64,000 nt of DNA from Neoceratodus forsteri (taxonomy: Eukaryota; Chordata; Ceratodontiformes; Ceratodontidae), in assembly GCA_016271365.2 (NCBI GenBank), contig CM028136.1:467540001-467604000 (forward strand). Reading direction: 5' to 3'. Positions within the stretch are counted from its first letter, which is position 1; every line of letters starts with the position of its first letter. Position numbers and translations under genes: made by a program. Positions 52,596 to 63,420 of this stretch are shown one piece after another. The notes under the pieces are model-generated. The model worked only from the letters and a program-made list of their open reading frames with translations, searched no databases and had not been told where the DNA came from.

Positions 52596-53621
52596 CATAC
52601 CACAAGAAGGGAGACTTCAGGCTATGAAATATCACTTGCTGAAATACACAAACCTTTCCCAAGAAACAATCAACATGTTGGCAAATCTCACTGAATTTGT
52701 ACTTGAAAACAGAATTTTCTTTTGAAGACAAGATTTACAAACAAACAAAGGGTACTGCGATGGGGACTACACTAGCCCCAAGTCTAGCCAACATGTATCT
52801 TGCAGAATGGGAAGACATCTTTGTGTCTGATGAAATAAGAACCAGTTTTTTGACAAAATTGATTTGTACAAATTCTTTATTGATGATTTGCTAATTATTT
52901 GGAGGGGTTCTGAAGAGGAACTGTCAGACTTTGTTAACTATCTGGAAAGTACAAATCAGAATTTAAGGTTTAAAGTTACAGCAGAAAGACAGTCTTAATT
53001 TCTTAGACCTAATCATCTTCAAGATAGAGGATGGTTCACTGTGCACTGATTTATGTAAGAAACAGACAGAAACAGTCTATTGCATGCTACAAGTTGCCAT
53101 CAAAAACATGTGATTAGGAACCTTCCAAAGGGGCAAAATATGCATATTAAAAGAAACTGTGGCAACCAAGACTTGCATAAAATAAGGGCAGAGGAACTGA
53201 CCAAGAATTTACTAGAAAGGGGCTATGAGGCAGATCATTTGGAACAAATAGAACAACAGGTGAAGGCTATGGTCAGAGAAAACATGTTCCACCCCAAAAG
53301 CAGGAAAATCAAGACTGATTCCTCACTTATGTTTATCACTACATATTTGGAGGGGAGGAATGAAAGAAGATATTGAGATTGTGAAGCAAAATCTAGCAGT
53401 ACTGAAGGGTATACCACAGCTATGCCCTCTTTTATCAAGGCCATTACAGATTTCATACAAGAGAGGCAGATATCTGAAAGACTGCTTCATTAACAGCCAC
53501 CAGGGTAAATCAACCATCACAATCCCAATGAAAAAACAGGGCACCAAGAGATGTGGCATGTGCAGAGTATGCTCCTCAATAAAAAAACTGTACAACATTC
53601 CTGTACCCAAAGACAGGAAAA
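52596..53621 (+). pseudogene. PLE(+): reverse transcriptase, catalytic half, and linker
   Basis: Plus-strand pieces: 52596-52725 (Y-H-L-L-K-Y-T-N-L-S-Q-E), 52697-52894 (Q-T-K-G-T-A-M-G-T-T-L-A-P-S-L-A-N-M-Y), F-I-D-D-L-L-I-I-W at about 52875 in the next frame, 53080-53376 (linker, M-F-H-P-K-S-R-K) and 53360-53659. Frame changes at about 52725, 52880, 52998 and 53365 inactivate it. It is closely collinear with PLE(-). Confidence 0.85.
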
Positions 53622-53993
53622 ATGGAGAAGATACACTCCGTAATAGACTACACCACTGAAGCAGTAGTTTGTTTACTAAACTGCTCTTGTGGTGCATTCT
53701 ATGTGGGCCGCACTAAATGCAAATTCAGACTCACGGACAATGAACACCTACAGGTTATTAAAAAAGTCAATATGGAATATGCAATAGCAGTCCACATACA
53801 CAAGTCCCCACCAAGTACCACACATGTGGTGCAAGCAATAGGGATAGAGGCTATCCCTAAAAACATCAGAGGGGGAAACTTGGAAACCCATTCCAACAGA
53901 AAAGAACAGAAATTAATCTTCCATTTGGGAGCACTGAAGAAACCAAGCCTCAACAGAAAATGTGAGGTCAAATCATTTCTGACTAAAAGCTAA
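53622..53993 (+). pseudogene. PLE(+): GIY-YIG endonuclease domain, open to its stop
   Basis: An open frame of 123 codons, ending at a natural stop. N-C-S-C-G-A-F-Y-V-G-R-T-K-C-K-F-R-L corresponds to the GIY-YIG/YVGxT core and the arginine helix. N-E-H-L-Q-V-I-K holds the conserved Glu-His. The C-terminal H-L-G-A-L-K-K-P-S-L-N is typical of Penelope proteins. This nuclease would nick target DNA for priming. The domain looks intact although the RT upstream is broken. Confidence 0.85.
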
Positions 53994-54678
53994 GTAAAGT
54001 TTGAATAAAACTAATGACCCCCCCCCCCTTTTTTCTTGTTCTGGTCTCTGTTATGTATAACTCTTTGGATTAGCATCCAATATGTTAAAATATGTATCTG
54101 TATATACAAATAAGGTGCACTCCCCACTTATATAACTATAAATCCCCCCTCTCCCCCCTGCCCCCAAAGTATACAAAGTAGATGAAGGGAACAATAGTGA
54201 ACTCATAGATAGTATAAACTTTATATTGTTGATAGTGAAATGCAATGCTCTAAAGGTCTTTTTATGTGTTCTCTCATAGTGTTTATACCTCTGGATTCTG
54301 GGTGTTATGAACCTAGTTTAAATGTGCTTCTTATCACAGAAATGAAGCTGTCACATTGGGATCTTTTTTTTTATGGTTTTCCACTGCTGGGTGTAATTTG
54401 AGGCTAATTACATTAATTAATGATGTGTGATTGTTGTGAACACACCACTGGTAGAAGTTAGTATAAATAATATGCCACAGTCACTGTAGCTCATCCTTTG
54501 ATGAAGCCTCCTACAGGTGGGGGTGAAACATAAGGGAGTGGTGGTTTGCCACCACTTGGCTTCTTAATTTTGTTCTCATGTTTGTGTAGTGAATATGATT
54601 ACAAAAAAAGGAAGCTTTCCTTGAAGAAACAACAAGTTCATTTCTTTTTTGGAATGTGAGTGCAGCCGTTTATTTTAT
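53994..54678 (+). other. PLE(+): 3' UTR with dead hammerhead position
   Basis: Matches the complement of 45575-46250. It holds the TTGATGAAGCC...GGTGAAAC region (54498-54539) where PLE(-) has CTGATGA. Here C3 is T, so the ribozyme core is lost. It ends near 54678, next to the L1-X linker. Confidence 0.7.
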
Positions 54679-55085
54679 TTAGATTGCAGTAATTTTCTTG
54701 GGATCTGTGACATGGAGTCCTCCTGCAGTTCTTAGGTGCGAAATTTGGATCTCTGCCTGTTTGCATTATAACCGAAAGGCTAGAAGTTTATGTTTTCTTT
54801 CTCCAGATTTCCAAAAAAATTATTTCATAAAGAAAAGAGCCTTAGTAGCTTGTTGGTGGAATATAGCATTTAACTTATATTTAAGAGAGAAAACTTGATT
54901 AGCCAGATGGTCTTGTCTCTGGGGTTGTTGATAAATGGCATCCTCTGAATGTTTTATTTTAGCTGTGAGGTCTGCAATTTCCTGTTTCCTACATATATTT
55001 TCTCTAGAAGTGTAAGAAATAATTCTCCCACTGATAAAAGCCTTAAAGGCTTCCCAAAGAGTTAATGGCAAGATTTCTGAAGTTC
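54679..55085 (-). pseudogene. L1-X ORF2: linker between endonuclease and RT
   Basis: The minus-strand piece 55071-54820 has L-W-E-A-F-K-A-F-I-S-G-R-I-I-S-Y, an L1/Tx1 hallmark, then a coiled stretch. Beyond it come K-H-K-L-L-A-F-R-L and T-D-P-K-K-I-T at the PLE junction. It continues at 45574 with F-R-D-Y. Confidence 0.75.
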
Positions 55086-56480
55086 AGTTGGAAGCAAAAT
55101 ATAAACATAGAAACATAGAATTTGACTGCAGATAAAGACCGCTTGGCCCACCCAGTCTGCTCATTTCCCTACCTGATGGATAAGCTGCAGATTCTAGTTA
55201 ATCAACAGCTTACTTCCTTCTGCACCCCACTAGAATTGTCTTATGCCTGTCCCATGCATTCTTGAATTCTCCCACTGTTCTTGACTCCACAACCTTCTCA
55301 GCAAGGCTGTTCCATGCATCCACAACTCTCTCTGTGAAAAAATACTTTCTAACATTACCTCTAAGCCATCCCCCCTCTATCTTCAAATTGTGCCCCCTTG
55401 TTCTTGTACAGCTCTTCTTCTGAAAGATACTACCCTCTTGTACCTTGTTAATTCCCTTGAGATACTTGAAAGTTTCTATCATGTCCCCCCTCTCCCTCCT
55501 TTCCTCAAGGGTATATATATTAAGCTGCTTTAGTCTCTCCTCGTATGTCTTCTGGTGCAGATCTTGCACCATTTTGGTTGCCCTCCTCTGAACAGCCTCC
55601 ACTCTGTCTATGTCTTTGTGGAGATGGGGTCTCCACAATTGCACACAATACTCTAGATGGGGTCTCACTAACTGTCTGTAGAGAGGGATAACAACTTCCT
55701 GTTTTCTACTGTTGATGCCTCTCCTATGCATCCCAGTATCCCCCCAGCCCTCCTTACTGCCTTCTCACATTGCTTGACCACCTTTAGGTCATCTGATATA
55801 ATTACTCCTAGGTCTCTTTTGATTTTGTTGTTGTTATTAACTCACCCCCCATTGTGTTCTCTTCCCCTGGGTTTTTGTTTCCCAGATGCATTACCTTGCA
55901 CTTCTTTGCATTGAATCTGAGCTGCCATGTATTTGACCATTCCTCCAGCCTTGCCAAATCCCTTTTCATTCTTTCCACCCCACCTTGTGTATCAACCCTG
56001 TTGCAGATCTTTGTGTAATCTGCAAAGAGGCATACCTTTCCTTCCAGGTGCTCTCCAATGTCACTTATAAAGATATTAAAGAGGACCAGTCCCAGTACCG
56101 AACCCTGAGGTACCCCGCTAGTTACCCTCCTTTCTTCACTGTGGACTCTGTTTACTATTATATTTGCATCCTGTTGTCCAGCCAGTTTTTTATCCAGGCT
56201 ACCACCTTGGGACCCACTCCAAAGCTGGCTAACTTGTATATTAATCTTTTGTGTGACACTGTGTCGAATGCCTTGCTAAAATCTAGGTAGGCCATATCCA
56301 CAGCCCCTCCCTGGTCTACTACTTGGGTCACCTAGTCAAAGAAATCTATTAGGTTCGTCTGACATGACCTTCCTGCTGTGAAACCATGCTGCCTTGGGTC
56401 CTGTGCCCCACTGGCCCCTAGGTACTCAACAATTCTTTCCTTCAGAAGTGATTCCATCATTTTCCCTACCACTGAAGTCA
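55086..56480 (-). pseudogene. CR1-6: 5'-truncated CR1 in L1-X
   Basis: Minus-strand CR1 with its 3' end at 55100-55150. The open piece 55731-55210 (173 codons: R-P-H-L-E-Y-C-V-Q-L-W-R-P, T-K-M-V-Q-D-L-H-Q-K, F-F-T-E-R-V-V-D-A-W-N-S-L) covers the whole C-terminal block. The RT catalytic region (F-A-D-Y-T-K-like near 56015) and upstream motifs run to about 56480 with frameshifts. Short AAAATA repeats flank it. Confidence 0.8.
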
Positions 56481-57300
56481 AAATAAAAATACATTTCTGA
56501 TTTTAACCATTCCTTAAAGTCTGCTGAACAGAGTAGGGGCTAGTTAAATCTTCATCTGGGGGATTTCGCAATGCTACCGTCGGGCACCCAAATTATGGTA
56601 ACCAGAGCATGATCCAAGAGTGTAATTGGTTGTATGACTGAGTCTAATATGTTGGAAAGTGTTGTGGAACTACAAATGATGTAATCTAACCTGCTACAGG
56701 TCTGGAATCTGGGTGACCTGTAAGTATAGTCCCTAGACTGAGGGTGATGGATTCTCCAACAGTCAACTAAATTATATTCTATACCAAGTTGTTTAATGGC
56801 TGTTCTAGCATGTGAGTGAGAGGAAGCCCCTCTTTCTTGAGGGAACCTGTCCAAAAGGGGATCTAGTACTAAATTGACCCCCCCATGATAAATGATGTAG
56901 AGGGTGAGCAAAAATCAGAGAGGATTTGTGCTAAATGTAAGAAAAAATCTGGATCATCTGTGTTGGGTGCATAAATGTTAACGACTACCACTGGGTTGCC
57001 TTGTATCTTACCAAAGAGGACAATCCATCTATCCTCCTTATCCAGGACAGCCTGCACCACTTGAGGGGGACAACCTTTTCTCAGCAATTTGGAGATCCCC
57101 TGTTTTTCAGAAGAATAATTACTGGAATGTATTTGTTCTACCCGTCCTCTGAGCAGCTTATCCAACTCCACATTGAGAAGGTGGGTTTATTGGATAAGGG
57201 CAATGTCACATTTGTGTGACCCCAAATAGGTTAGGATTTTTTTATGCTTAATAGGATGGTTAATACCTTTAATGTTTCAGGTGATGATCTTAAGGGAGCG
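56481..57300 (-). pseudogene. L1-X ORF2: endonuclease
   Basis: The minus strand starts near 57290 with N-I-K-G-I-N-H-P-I-K-H-K-K-I-L-T-Y-L, the L1/Tx1 ORF2 N-terminus. The piece 57171-56869 has V-V-V-N-I-Y-A-P-N and I-M-G-G (GGDFN region broken at about 56880). The piece 56911-56552 has Y-T-Y-R-S-P-R, S-R-L-D-Y-I-I and L-L-D-H-A-L-V (SDH position reads L-D-H). It continues across CR1-6 at 55085. Confidence 0.8.
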
Positions 57301-58360
57301 ATGACATTTGTTGTCTTTGCTGGGCATGGGATGAGGAGAGGTCCAGTGTCCAGTTTGCTGGGATAGATGAGTTCAGCCTCTGCAGCTTGAGCAGGGTCAA
57401 AGCTGTGAGCATGGCAATTGTGAGATAAGAACTCCTTGGCACACTACATCTGTCTTTGCTTCATCTGGTGTGAAATAGACAATGTCACGTTCTTGATACA
57501 TGGTACAAACTTTAGTTGGGTATAGGGTTTGGAGCTTGACTCTGGCCTGCATTAGGGCCTGTGTTTTTGTTGGATTGCCTGTGCATAGTCATGGTCTAGG
57601 TAAATTTGAAAATCTTTGTAATGGATGACCTTTTTTCACTATGCTATTAACAAAACTCTTTGGTTTGAAAGCATGGAAACTTCATTATTATAGAACAAGG
57701 TCTCTCATCAAGGCCAGGTTTAGGGCCTAAAGCCCAGTGAACCTCTCAAGCTCAAAGAAAAATCAACCAAGAGTTGAATGGAGTCCTCGGGAAACTGCTG
57801 GGCAAAAAGTGTGATCTGCTGGCCCTCCTCCCATAGAAGAGTCCATATATTCTCAGATTTCTAAGACAAAGGTGTCCCTCAAGGTCTTGCTGCTTATTCT
57901 CATTGGTGCGCCTGGCAGTGGTGCAGATGGAGTAATGTGTTCAGATCAGTCTGCCAGCTCTGAAGTCGCAGTCCAGTCTGGAACTCCTGATTTTTACATT
58001 TCATCCCCTCAATGCTGGTTTGCATTGTAGTAAGGTAGCTAACAGCTCCTGTAGGATGTGATCATTGGGTACTGCTGGCAGAGTCGGCATCTACTTGTTA
58101 TGCAGGGAGGAGGCTACACTGTCCATAGCAGAGGGAGATGATCCCTCACTGCTTCTTGGGAGTTTGGGTGAATCAGTGCCTGCTGCTTGATTTTTGTTGC
58201 ACCCCACCCATGTGTAGATATGCACCAGACCCAGATGCAGAATAAGGTGAGAATATTGTTGGTGAAAATGCTGCTTTTTTGGGGGTCTGTGTAGAGGACC
58301 TGTGGGGTTAAACTGCTATTCAGTGCAGTGACATCACCAGAACAACTGGAGTGCAACTCT
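57301..58360 (-). pseudogene. L1-X ORF1, broken
   Basis: On the minus strand, F-Q-I-Y-L-D-H-D-Y-A-Q-A-I-Q-Q-K near 57605-57560 and the following L-Y-P-T-K match the C-terminal domain of Tx1/L1 ORF1 proteins ('...i.iy.D.s......R......L......y'). The upstream part (58356-58114 is the longest open frame) should hold the coiled coil but is too decayed to show heptads. Confidence 0.5.
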
Positions 58361-58990
58361 TTTTAATGTTCGGTTTTTGAAGACCCTGTTCCTATAGGTT
58401 TCTCTGTGATTGGGGACTAGGAGTGCAGTGCCACAGAGTTGGTGCCCTACAGGAAAATAGGTTCAGCACCCTAGGGGCTTAGCAGAGGAGCACACTAGGT
58501 GCTTGGGGACCCCTTATGACCCCTTACATAGTTCAAGGGCAGTTATAGATATACCAATGAACCCTTAGGTCCCATGAAACAGGGTTGGATGCCCATATGA
58601 GGCCTGAGTGAAGCCTGGGGAGCATGGCAGTGTGTCTTGGGGATCTCTACAGGAGGTTGGGGCATTGACTGTGTGTCAGGGAATCCAGGGAGCAGAGTAG
58701 GAGGACTCTAAGGTTTATTTAGGGTTTATTACCCAGAGTAAGTAGCTAGTAACCCTAGTAGTAGCCCCTTAAACACAGCCCCCCCCCGTAGAAAAGCCAT
58801 ACCAGTTTATCCACAAATGACCCCTGTAGCCTGCATACCCTATCAGTAGCAGCCCTGGTGTTCCTTGTAAGCCCAAGTCTAGACTACACTTTCAAAACAT
58901 ATTTTTTCTGTTAGCTGCTGCCTGTTTTTTTAGGATCCCACTTCCAGGAAGGTAGTGGCAGAGAATAGCAGCCATGCTCTTGGGGTTCTG
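58361..58990 (-). other. L1-X 5' UTR (no gene seen)
   Basis: Non-coding sequence upstream of ORF1, with a C-run at 58782-58788 and no recognisable promoter. The right edge is set by the first LINE-C codons at about 58991. Confidence 0.4.
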
Positions 58991-59918
58991 ATACAACCCA
59001 GCACATGGACCGTTTGGAAAAGAAAAGTTAGTGCTTCATGCTCAGGGTTTGTGAATGGACCCACAGCTTTTAAAAAGAACAATGCATATTCCTCCTTCAT
59101 GGGTGGGTAAGATCATTGATCCTATACATAAAATATGGCATTTAAATGATTTGCAGCTGTATTGTCCCATTAGTTTGATTGATATGTCACAAAAAATCTT
59201 TTGACACATAGTATTGGGTAAATTATAGAATGAGATAGATGAAAATCATATTATGGATGAACTACAAAATGACTTTAGGAAATCACATTCCATAACTCAA
59301 CATTGTGTGATACTCTCACACCTACCATATAAATATGTTAAAAATAAAGAAAGGAAAGCTTCAGTGTTGTTTTATAGACCTAAAAATGGCTTTTGATAGC
59401 ATAAGTTGCAAGATATTATTGAATACTCTTTTTAATATGTGTGTTAACAATTTTTATTGGACATCATAATAGAAATACATGAAATAACATGGTCAAAAAC
59501 ACAATAACTTAAATGGACATTTAACAACATCAATCAGAATGAACTTAGGAGTTTGCCGGGGTTGTATTATAACTCCTTTGTTTACTTTATATCTGAATGA
59601 TATTATAAAACAGCTTTATGGCTCTAGTTTTCAAAATAAAACAGTTCCTTTATTAGTCTACTCAGATGATATGGGGTTTTTCTTCACCTTCCTTTTAGGT
59701 CACCAATAGAAGTTGGATACATTTTCTAGTCTTTCCAACAACAAATTTCTTGTGATAAATTAAAATAAGACTCAACTTTCGTTTTTTTCTTCTAGTACAT
59801 TTAGACACAGATATAAATTGTATAACAAGGGTAAGAAGTTGCAAACAGTTAAAATGTCTGACTATTTGGGATCTTACATTTGCAAATAATTTGAAATGTA
59901 ACAATCATTTTGAATACA
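58991..59918 (+). pseudogene. LINE-C: reverse transcriptase (I/Jockey-like)
   Basis: Plus-strand, frame-broken but ordered: I-D-P-I-H-K-I-W, C-P-I-S-L-I-D-M-S-Q-K-I-F (NYRPIS block, ~59165), F-R-K-S-H-S, a D-L-K-M-A-F-D-S-I-like block (~59380), C-I-I-T-P-L-F-T-L-Y-L-N-D-I (~59560) and V-Y-S-D-D-M-G-F (~59660; YSDD for YADD). It is collinear with LINE-B RT, so it is the same broad clade but a different copy. It is 5'-truncated. Confidence 0.65.
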
Positions 59919-59920
59919 TA

Positions 59921-60918
59921 GGCCCAGATATTCAAAAGGGTTGCGCATGGTGAAACGGTGTTGCGCCATGCACAACCCACTGATGCGCCCCGGTACGATA
60001 TTTAAAAAGGAAAAGTGCGCAGACAACCTGACGTCTGGTGCATCTGTAATGTATGCAGGCACAAGTGGGGGGGGGGGGGCGTGCCCATGCATAAACTGCA
60101 CAGCCCGATGTTCAGCCCGGTCCATGCAGAGTTATGCAGGCACAACCCCTACCTGCGCCTGCACAAAGTTACACTGAAAAAAAAAGGAACAAGTCGAGGG
60201 TCACCCACAGGTGAGCTGCCACATTGCAGGGCACAACACAGCAGCTGCCACCTGTGGGTGGCCCTCGACTTGTTCCCGCAGCACCTGGAATTGCTCCTCC
60301 ATGCCCTGATCGCGGGCATCAGTATCCCCCCCAAGTCCAATATCCCTGGTGGTCCAGTGGACCGTGAGTAGCCCAATCGTGGGCATAACTGTACTCCCCC
60401 CCAGTAGCCCAATCGCTGGCATAACTGTAACTCCCCATAAGCCCGATCACGGGCATCAGTATCCCCCAAGTCCAATATCCATGGTGGTCCAGTGGACCGA
60501 ACGAGCCCGACGCTGGTGGCATTCCTCACCCCCAAGTCCGAAATCCCTGGTGATCTAGTGGACCCCCACCCCACCCGCCCACGGAGCCCCACCACCCCGG
60601 CCCCAGTCAGCCGGGCGGGCAGCAGCACCCCACCCGCCTGCCGCGCCGCCCGCCAGCTGACAGCTAGGTATGGCTGCACACCCATTGGTTCAGAGCATGA
60701 GCCAATGGGCGTGCAGCCCATACCGTATTAGTCAGTCCAGATATGTGAATGAATTTCACTGCACCACGCACAGTAGGGGTGGCCAGAGGGCGATATTCAA
60801 AGCAGTTGTGCCATAGCGCAACTCTGTTGAATATCGCCCTGGCCACACCCCTGCGTAACTATTTTGAGCGGTGCACAGGCTTGCGCCACAAACTGGTGCA
60901 GTTTGAATATGAGGGCCC
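59921..60918. mobile_element. Non-autonomous DNA transposon, ~998 bp, with nested hairpins
   Basis: Imperfect terminal inverted repeats: GGCCCAGATATTCAAA (59921-59936) and, inverted, GGGCCCTCATATTCAAAC (60918-60901), with TA on both sides. Internal palindromes: 60186-60212 with 60249-60276; 60668-60688 with 60702-60723; 60787-60800 with 60827-60840. Diverged tandem units (AAGTCCAATATCC-TGGTGG, GGTCCAGTGGACC) recur at about 60335, 60467 and 60534. It is GC-rich compared with its neighbours. No transposase is present. The superfamily is uncertain; TA targets suggest Tc1/mariner or Harbinger-like. Confidence 0.65.
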
Positions 60919-62030
60919 TAAAGTTCAAACTTATGAAGTCTGAAAATGGAATCAAATGTTTCATGAGACATTACGGAAGGCAATCAGTCCAAGGGTCACT
61001 AATGGTGATCAATGCAAAAATAAGAACTGCTATTACTTATGCAGGATAAATCGGGGGCATTTCTAATGTAGCACCTTTGGAAATCTTCTTGAATAAGTTA
61101 TACAGGTACTTGCTGAATGTCCCTTCATATGTCCCAGGACATTCTTCAAGCTGAACTTAGTAAATATTCTATCAGAAGAACGATAACAAAGCAAGTAATT
61201 ATTTTTGTAATGGGTCTTAAATTTATGTCAAGTTATATGCTCCCAAAGGTCTGTATGGAAGAACAAATATAATATTCAAGTAAGGGTGTTACATGTCCCT
61301 ATTTAAATTTTATGAAACTGAAATATTTTAGTTGGGGCTGGGCTCAGTCCTAACTGATGTCTCCAGAATTCAAAGAGTAGATTTGTTGGAATGAATTAAG
61401 TAAAGGTACAGAATAGTAGCAACAAGGAAAGATATGGCCAAAATATTGGACTGTAAAATTCATAACATTTATCAATACAACAAAACATCTTTTAACACAG
61501 AGTATTATTTAACAGTGATTAGTGATCTGAGAGCTAGAGACCAGTTCACTAGATTTAGATTGGAAATACTCAGTAGTAATTTTCTATATTACAAACAACA
61601 TAGGGAGGAAGTATTCTCCCTATTTTGTAGGTGTGGATTGAGTGAATTAGATGACCTTATGCAAGTGGTTCTCTTTTGTTCATTTTACAAAAATCAAAGA
61701 GACAAATGGTTGTATGATATTTCTAGGTGATATGCATGGGACTCCTACAGATTTCATAGTATCATAGTTGTTTTCTTCACACAATATAAGTGTTTAAACA
61801 AATGTATCAGCTTTGTTGTTGCCGTTAAACTTTGGCTAGTGTTTATTTGATAGATATTAGAATTTAGTAAGTTACCATGAAATCCATCTAAGATTTTTAA
61901 GAACAATCTTGGAGTATAATTATTACATTGTATTCCCCTTGCATTAACAAGAGTGATATTCATCTCAGCAACTAAAGTAATTTTAAATACAATGCAATAT
62001 TGCAGAATAAATGTAATTATATATTATATT
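60919..62030 (+). pseudogene. LINE-C: C-terminal domain and 3' end
   Basis: The plus strand resumes with A-K-I-R-T-A-I-T-Y-A-G (the A-K...YG block), then I-F-L-N-K-L-Y-R-Y-L-L-N-V-P. The open frame 61434-61730 has R-D-Q-F-T-R-F-R-L-E-I-L-S-S-N, C-R-C-G-L-S-E-L-D-D-L and F-Y-K-N-Q-R-D-K-W-L-Y. The C-R-C-G ... pattern is the zinc-like tail seen in LINE-B as C-S-C-L. From 61740 the sequence is AT-rich 3' UTR or unassigned. Confidence 0.65.
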
Positions 62031-62043
62031 AAAGTACAATTAT

Positions 62044-62654
62044 TTTTTTTTGTTATATATTTTTCTAGTTTCCTCTGCGGCTGGGGGGGTGTTACCAATG
62101 GTTCCCCCCAATCCGGCCTGACCAACATCACTCCCCAGTCTGCCCCCCCATCCCAAGCTCAACCCCCCTTACCTTCCAACCATCACAGCGATCTGTTTTC
62201 CATGGTGGGCACACGACTACCGACACGGGATCTGAAGGGGTTATCCAGTTCCGGGGGGAGCATCCAGGCAGAAGCCGGCGGAAGGCAGCTCGTCAACCTT
62301 CATGTAGCCCACAAGGATTTTTCCTTATTTCCTTCCCTGCGTCTGTGGCGTGCAATGACGCCAAGGGACCGGAGCGTGCACGCTCCCGCATGCGCCCCTT
62401 CCCAGCGTCTTGCCACAGCACATCCCACAGGTTCAGCCCCTGACTTGCCGTAGCCCCCAGCCACCGCTAGGAGCCAGCGAGACAGCAAGGCATCCCTGCT
62501 CCCACCCCTGGAGAAGGAGAGCAGTCTAACGGATGCTCAATCCTTCTTCCCCGGCCAACCCCCGATGACCCAGGCTCGTTCTTCAACCCGGGTCGCCGGG
62601 CGACCGTGAGGTGTGGCGTCCAGCGCCTCAACCCTCAGTGCCACCGGGCTGGCG
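62044..62654 (-). mobile_element. SINE-A copy 4
   Basis: The most complete SINE-A copy, ~610 bp. On the minus strand the head reads CCCGGTGGCACTGAGGGTTG (about 62649-62630) with B-box-like GGGTTGAAGAACG (about 62590). An A-run lies at its 3' end (62042-62049 as T on plus). Target duplicates AAAGTRCAATTAT sit at 62031-62043 and 62655-62667. It shares a GAGCAGT-TAACGGATGC...TCAATCC-like block with copy 1. Confidence 0.85.
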
Positions 62655-62694
62655 AAAGTGCAATTATATACATTTCCTCTCCCGCCACTTCCCT

Positions 62695-63420
62695 GCCTGC
62701 TGCCCTACAGATTATTTCTCATTTTGGGTTAATTTCCAATTATAAATTAAATCTTGCTAAAACTGAAGTTATGCCTCTTAACAGTAATACCTTTAAAGCA
62801 GAAATTGAACATCTAGGCCTTGTCTGGAGATGGGATAAATTGAAATACCTGGGGATTTACCTTAGTACTTCACCTCTTAAGATGAAGCAATTCAATTTTG
62901 ACTCCATGGTATCCCGTATTTAAAGTGTACTCAGACCGCTGGTCCTTGCTACCTCTTTCATTGTGGGGCTGATTGAATGTTATAAAAATGAATGTTTTAG
63001 CCCATTTATTATATCCTCTTCAGATGTGCAATTTTGCTTTTCCCAGTTGTAGTTTACTCACGCGCATAGGATTCTCACTTCTTTTCTATGGTCAGGTAAA
63101 CTAGCTCGTTTGGGCCTTGTTCAAGCTAATACACTCTAAACAGGATGCTGGCTTACACGCTCCCAATTTTTTCTTATACTACTTGGCCATACACCTTACT
63201 AGACTTTCTTACTGGTTTAGATATCAGGTCACTTCCTTACCTTTCCAGGAAAAATCTCCTCCAACCATTGTGGGGCACTTCATTGGAGGCATCTCTATGC
63301 ATTCATTTACAGTTAAGTTCTCTGCTTAAGATTTGTCCGCATAAAGATATTTCACAACCATTATTTGGCAACCCTAATTTTCGGATAGCTGGATGACTAC
63401 TTTCTAAAGGATTTGGGCCA
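62695..63420 (+). pseudogene. L1-W ORF2: RT C-terminal fragment
   Basis: The plus-strand frame to 62923 has I-S-H-F-G-L-I-S-N-Y-K-L-N-L-A-K-T-E-V-M-P-L and W-D-K-L-K-Y-L-G-I-Y-L, the post-YADD region of L1/Tx1 ORF2. Further pieces to 63396 show F-L-W-S-G-K-L-A-R and a G-N-P-N-F-R-I-A-G block. YADD itself is missing, as the fragment starts after it. It is 5'-truncated. Confidence 0.7.

Larger units (their letters stand above)
45575..54678. mobile_element. Penelope-like element insertion, inverted pair with outward 3' ends
   Basis: Two copies of one Penelope-like element lie in opposite orientation: PLE(-) 45575-50586 and PLE(+) 51795-54678. Their 3' UTRs form the outer ends (shared GGAAGCTTT-CTTGAAGAAACA and the terminal ATAAAYGGC region). 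The central sequences hold RT and GIY-YIG endonuclease. L2-1 and SINE-B copy 2 sit in PLE(-), L2-2 between the copies, and a foldback MITE in PLE(+). Inverted, partly truncated duplicates are a known habit of Penelope elements, so this may be a single retroposition event into L1-X. Confidence 0.75.

Noticed and set aside
54498..54539. Functional hammerhead in PLE(+)
   Set aside because: The first core base is T instead of C (TTGATGA), which abolishes the hammerhead core.
60015..60731. Overlapping open frames on both strands (up to 190 codons)
   Set aside because: GC-rich palindromic and tandem repeats of a DNA transposon reduce stops on both strands; translations are repetitive.
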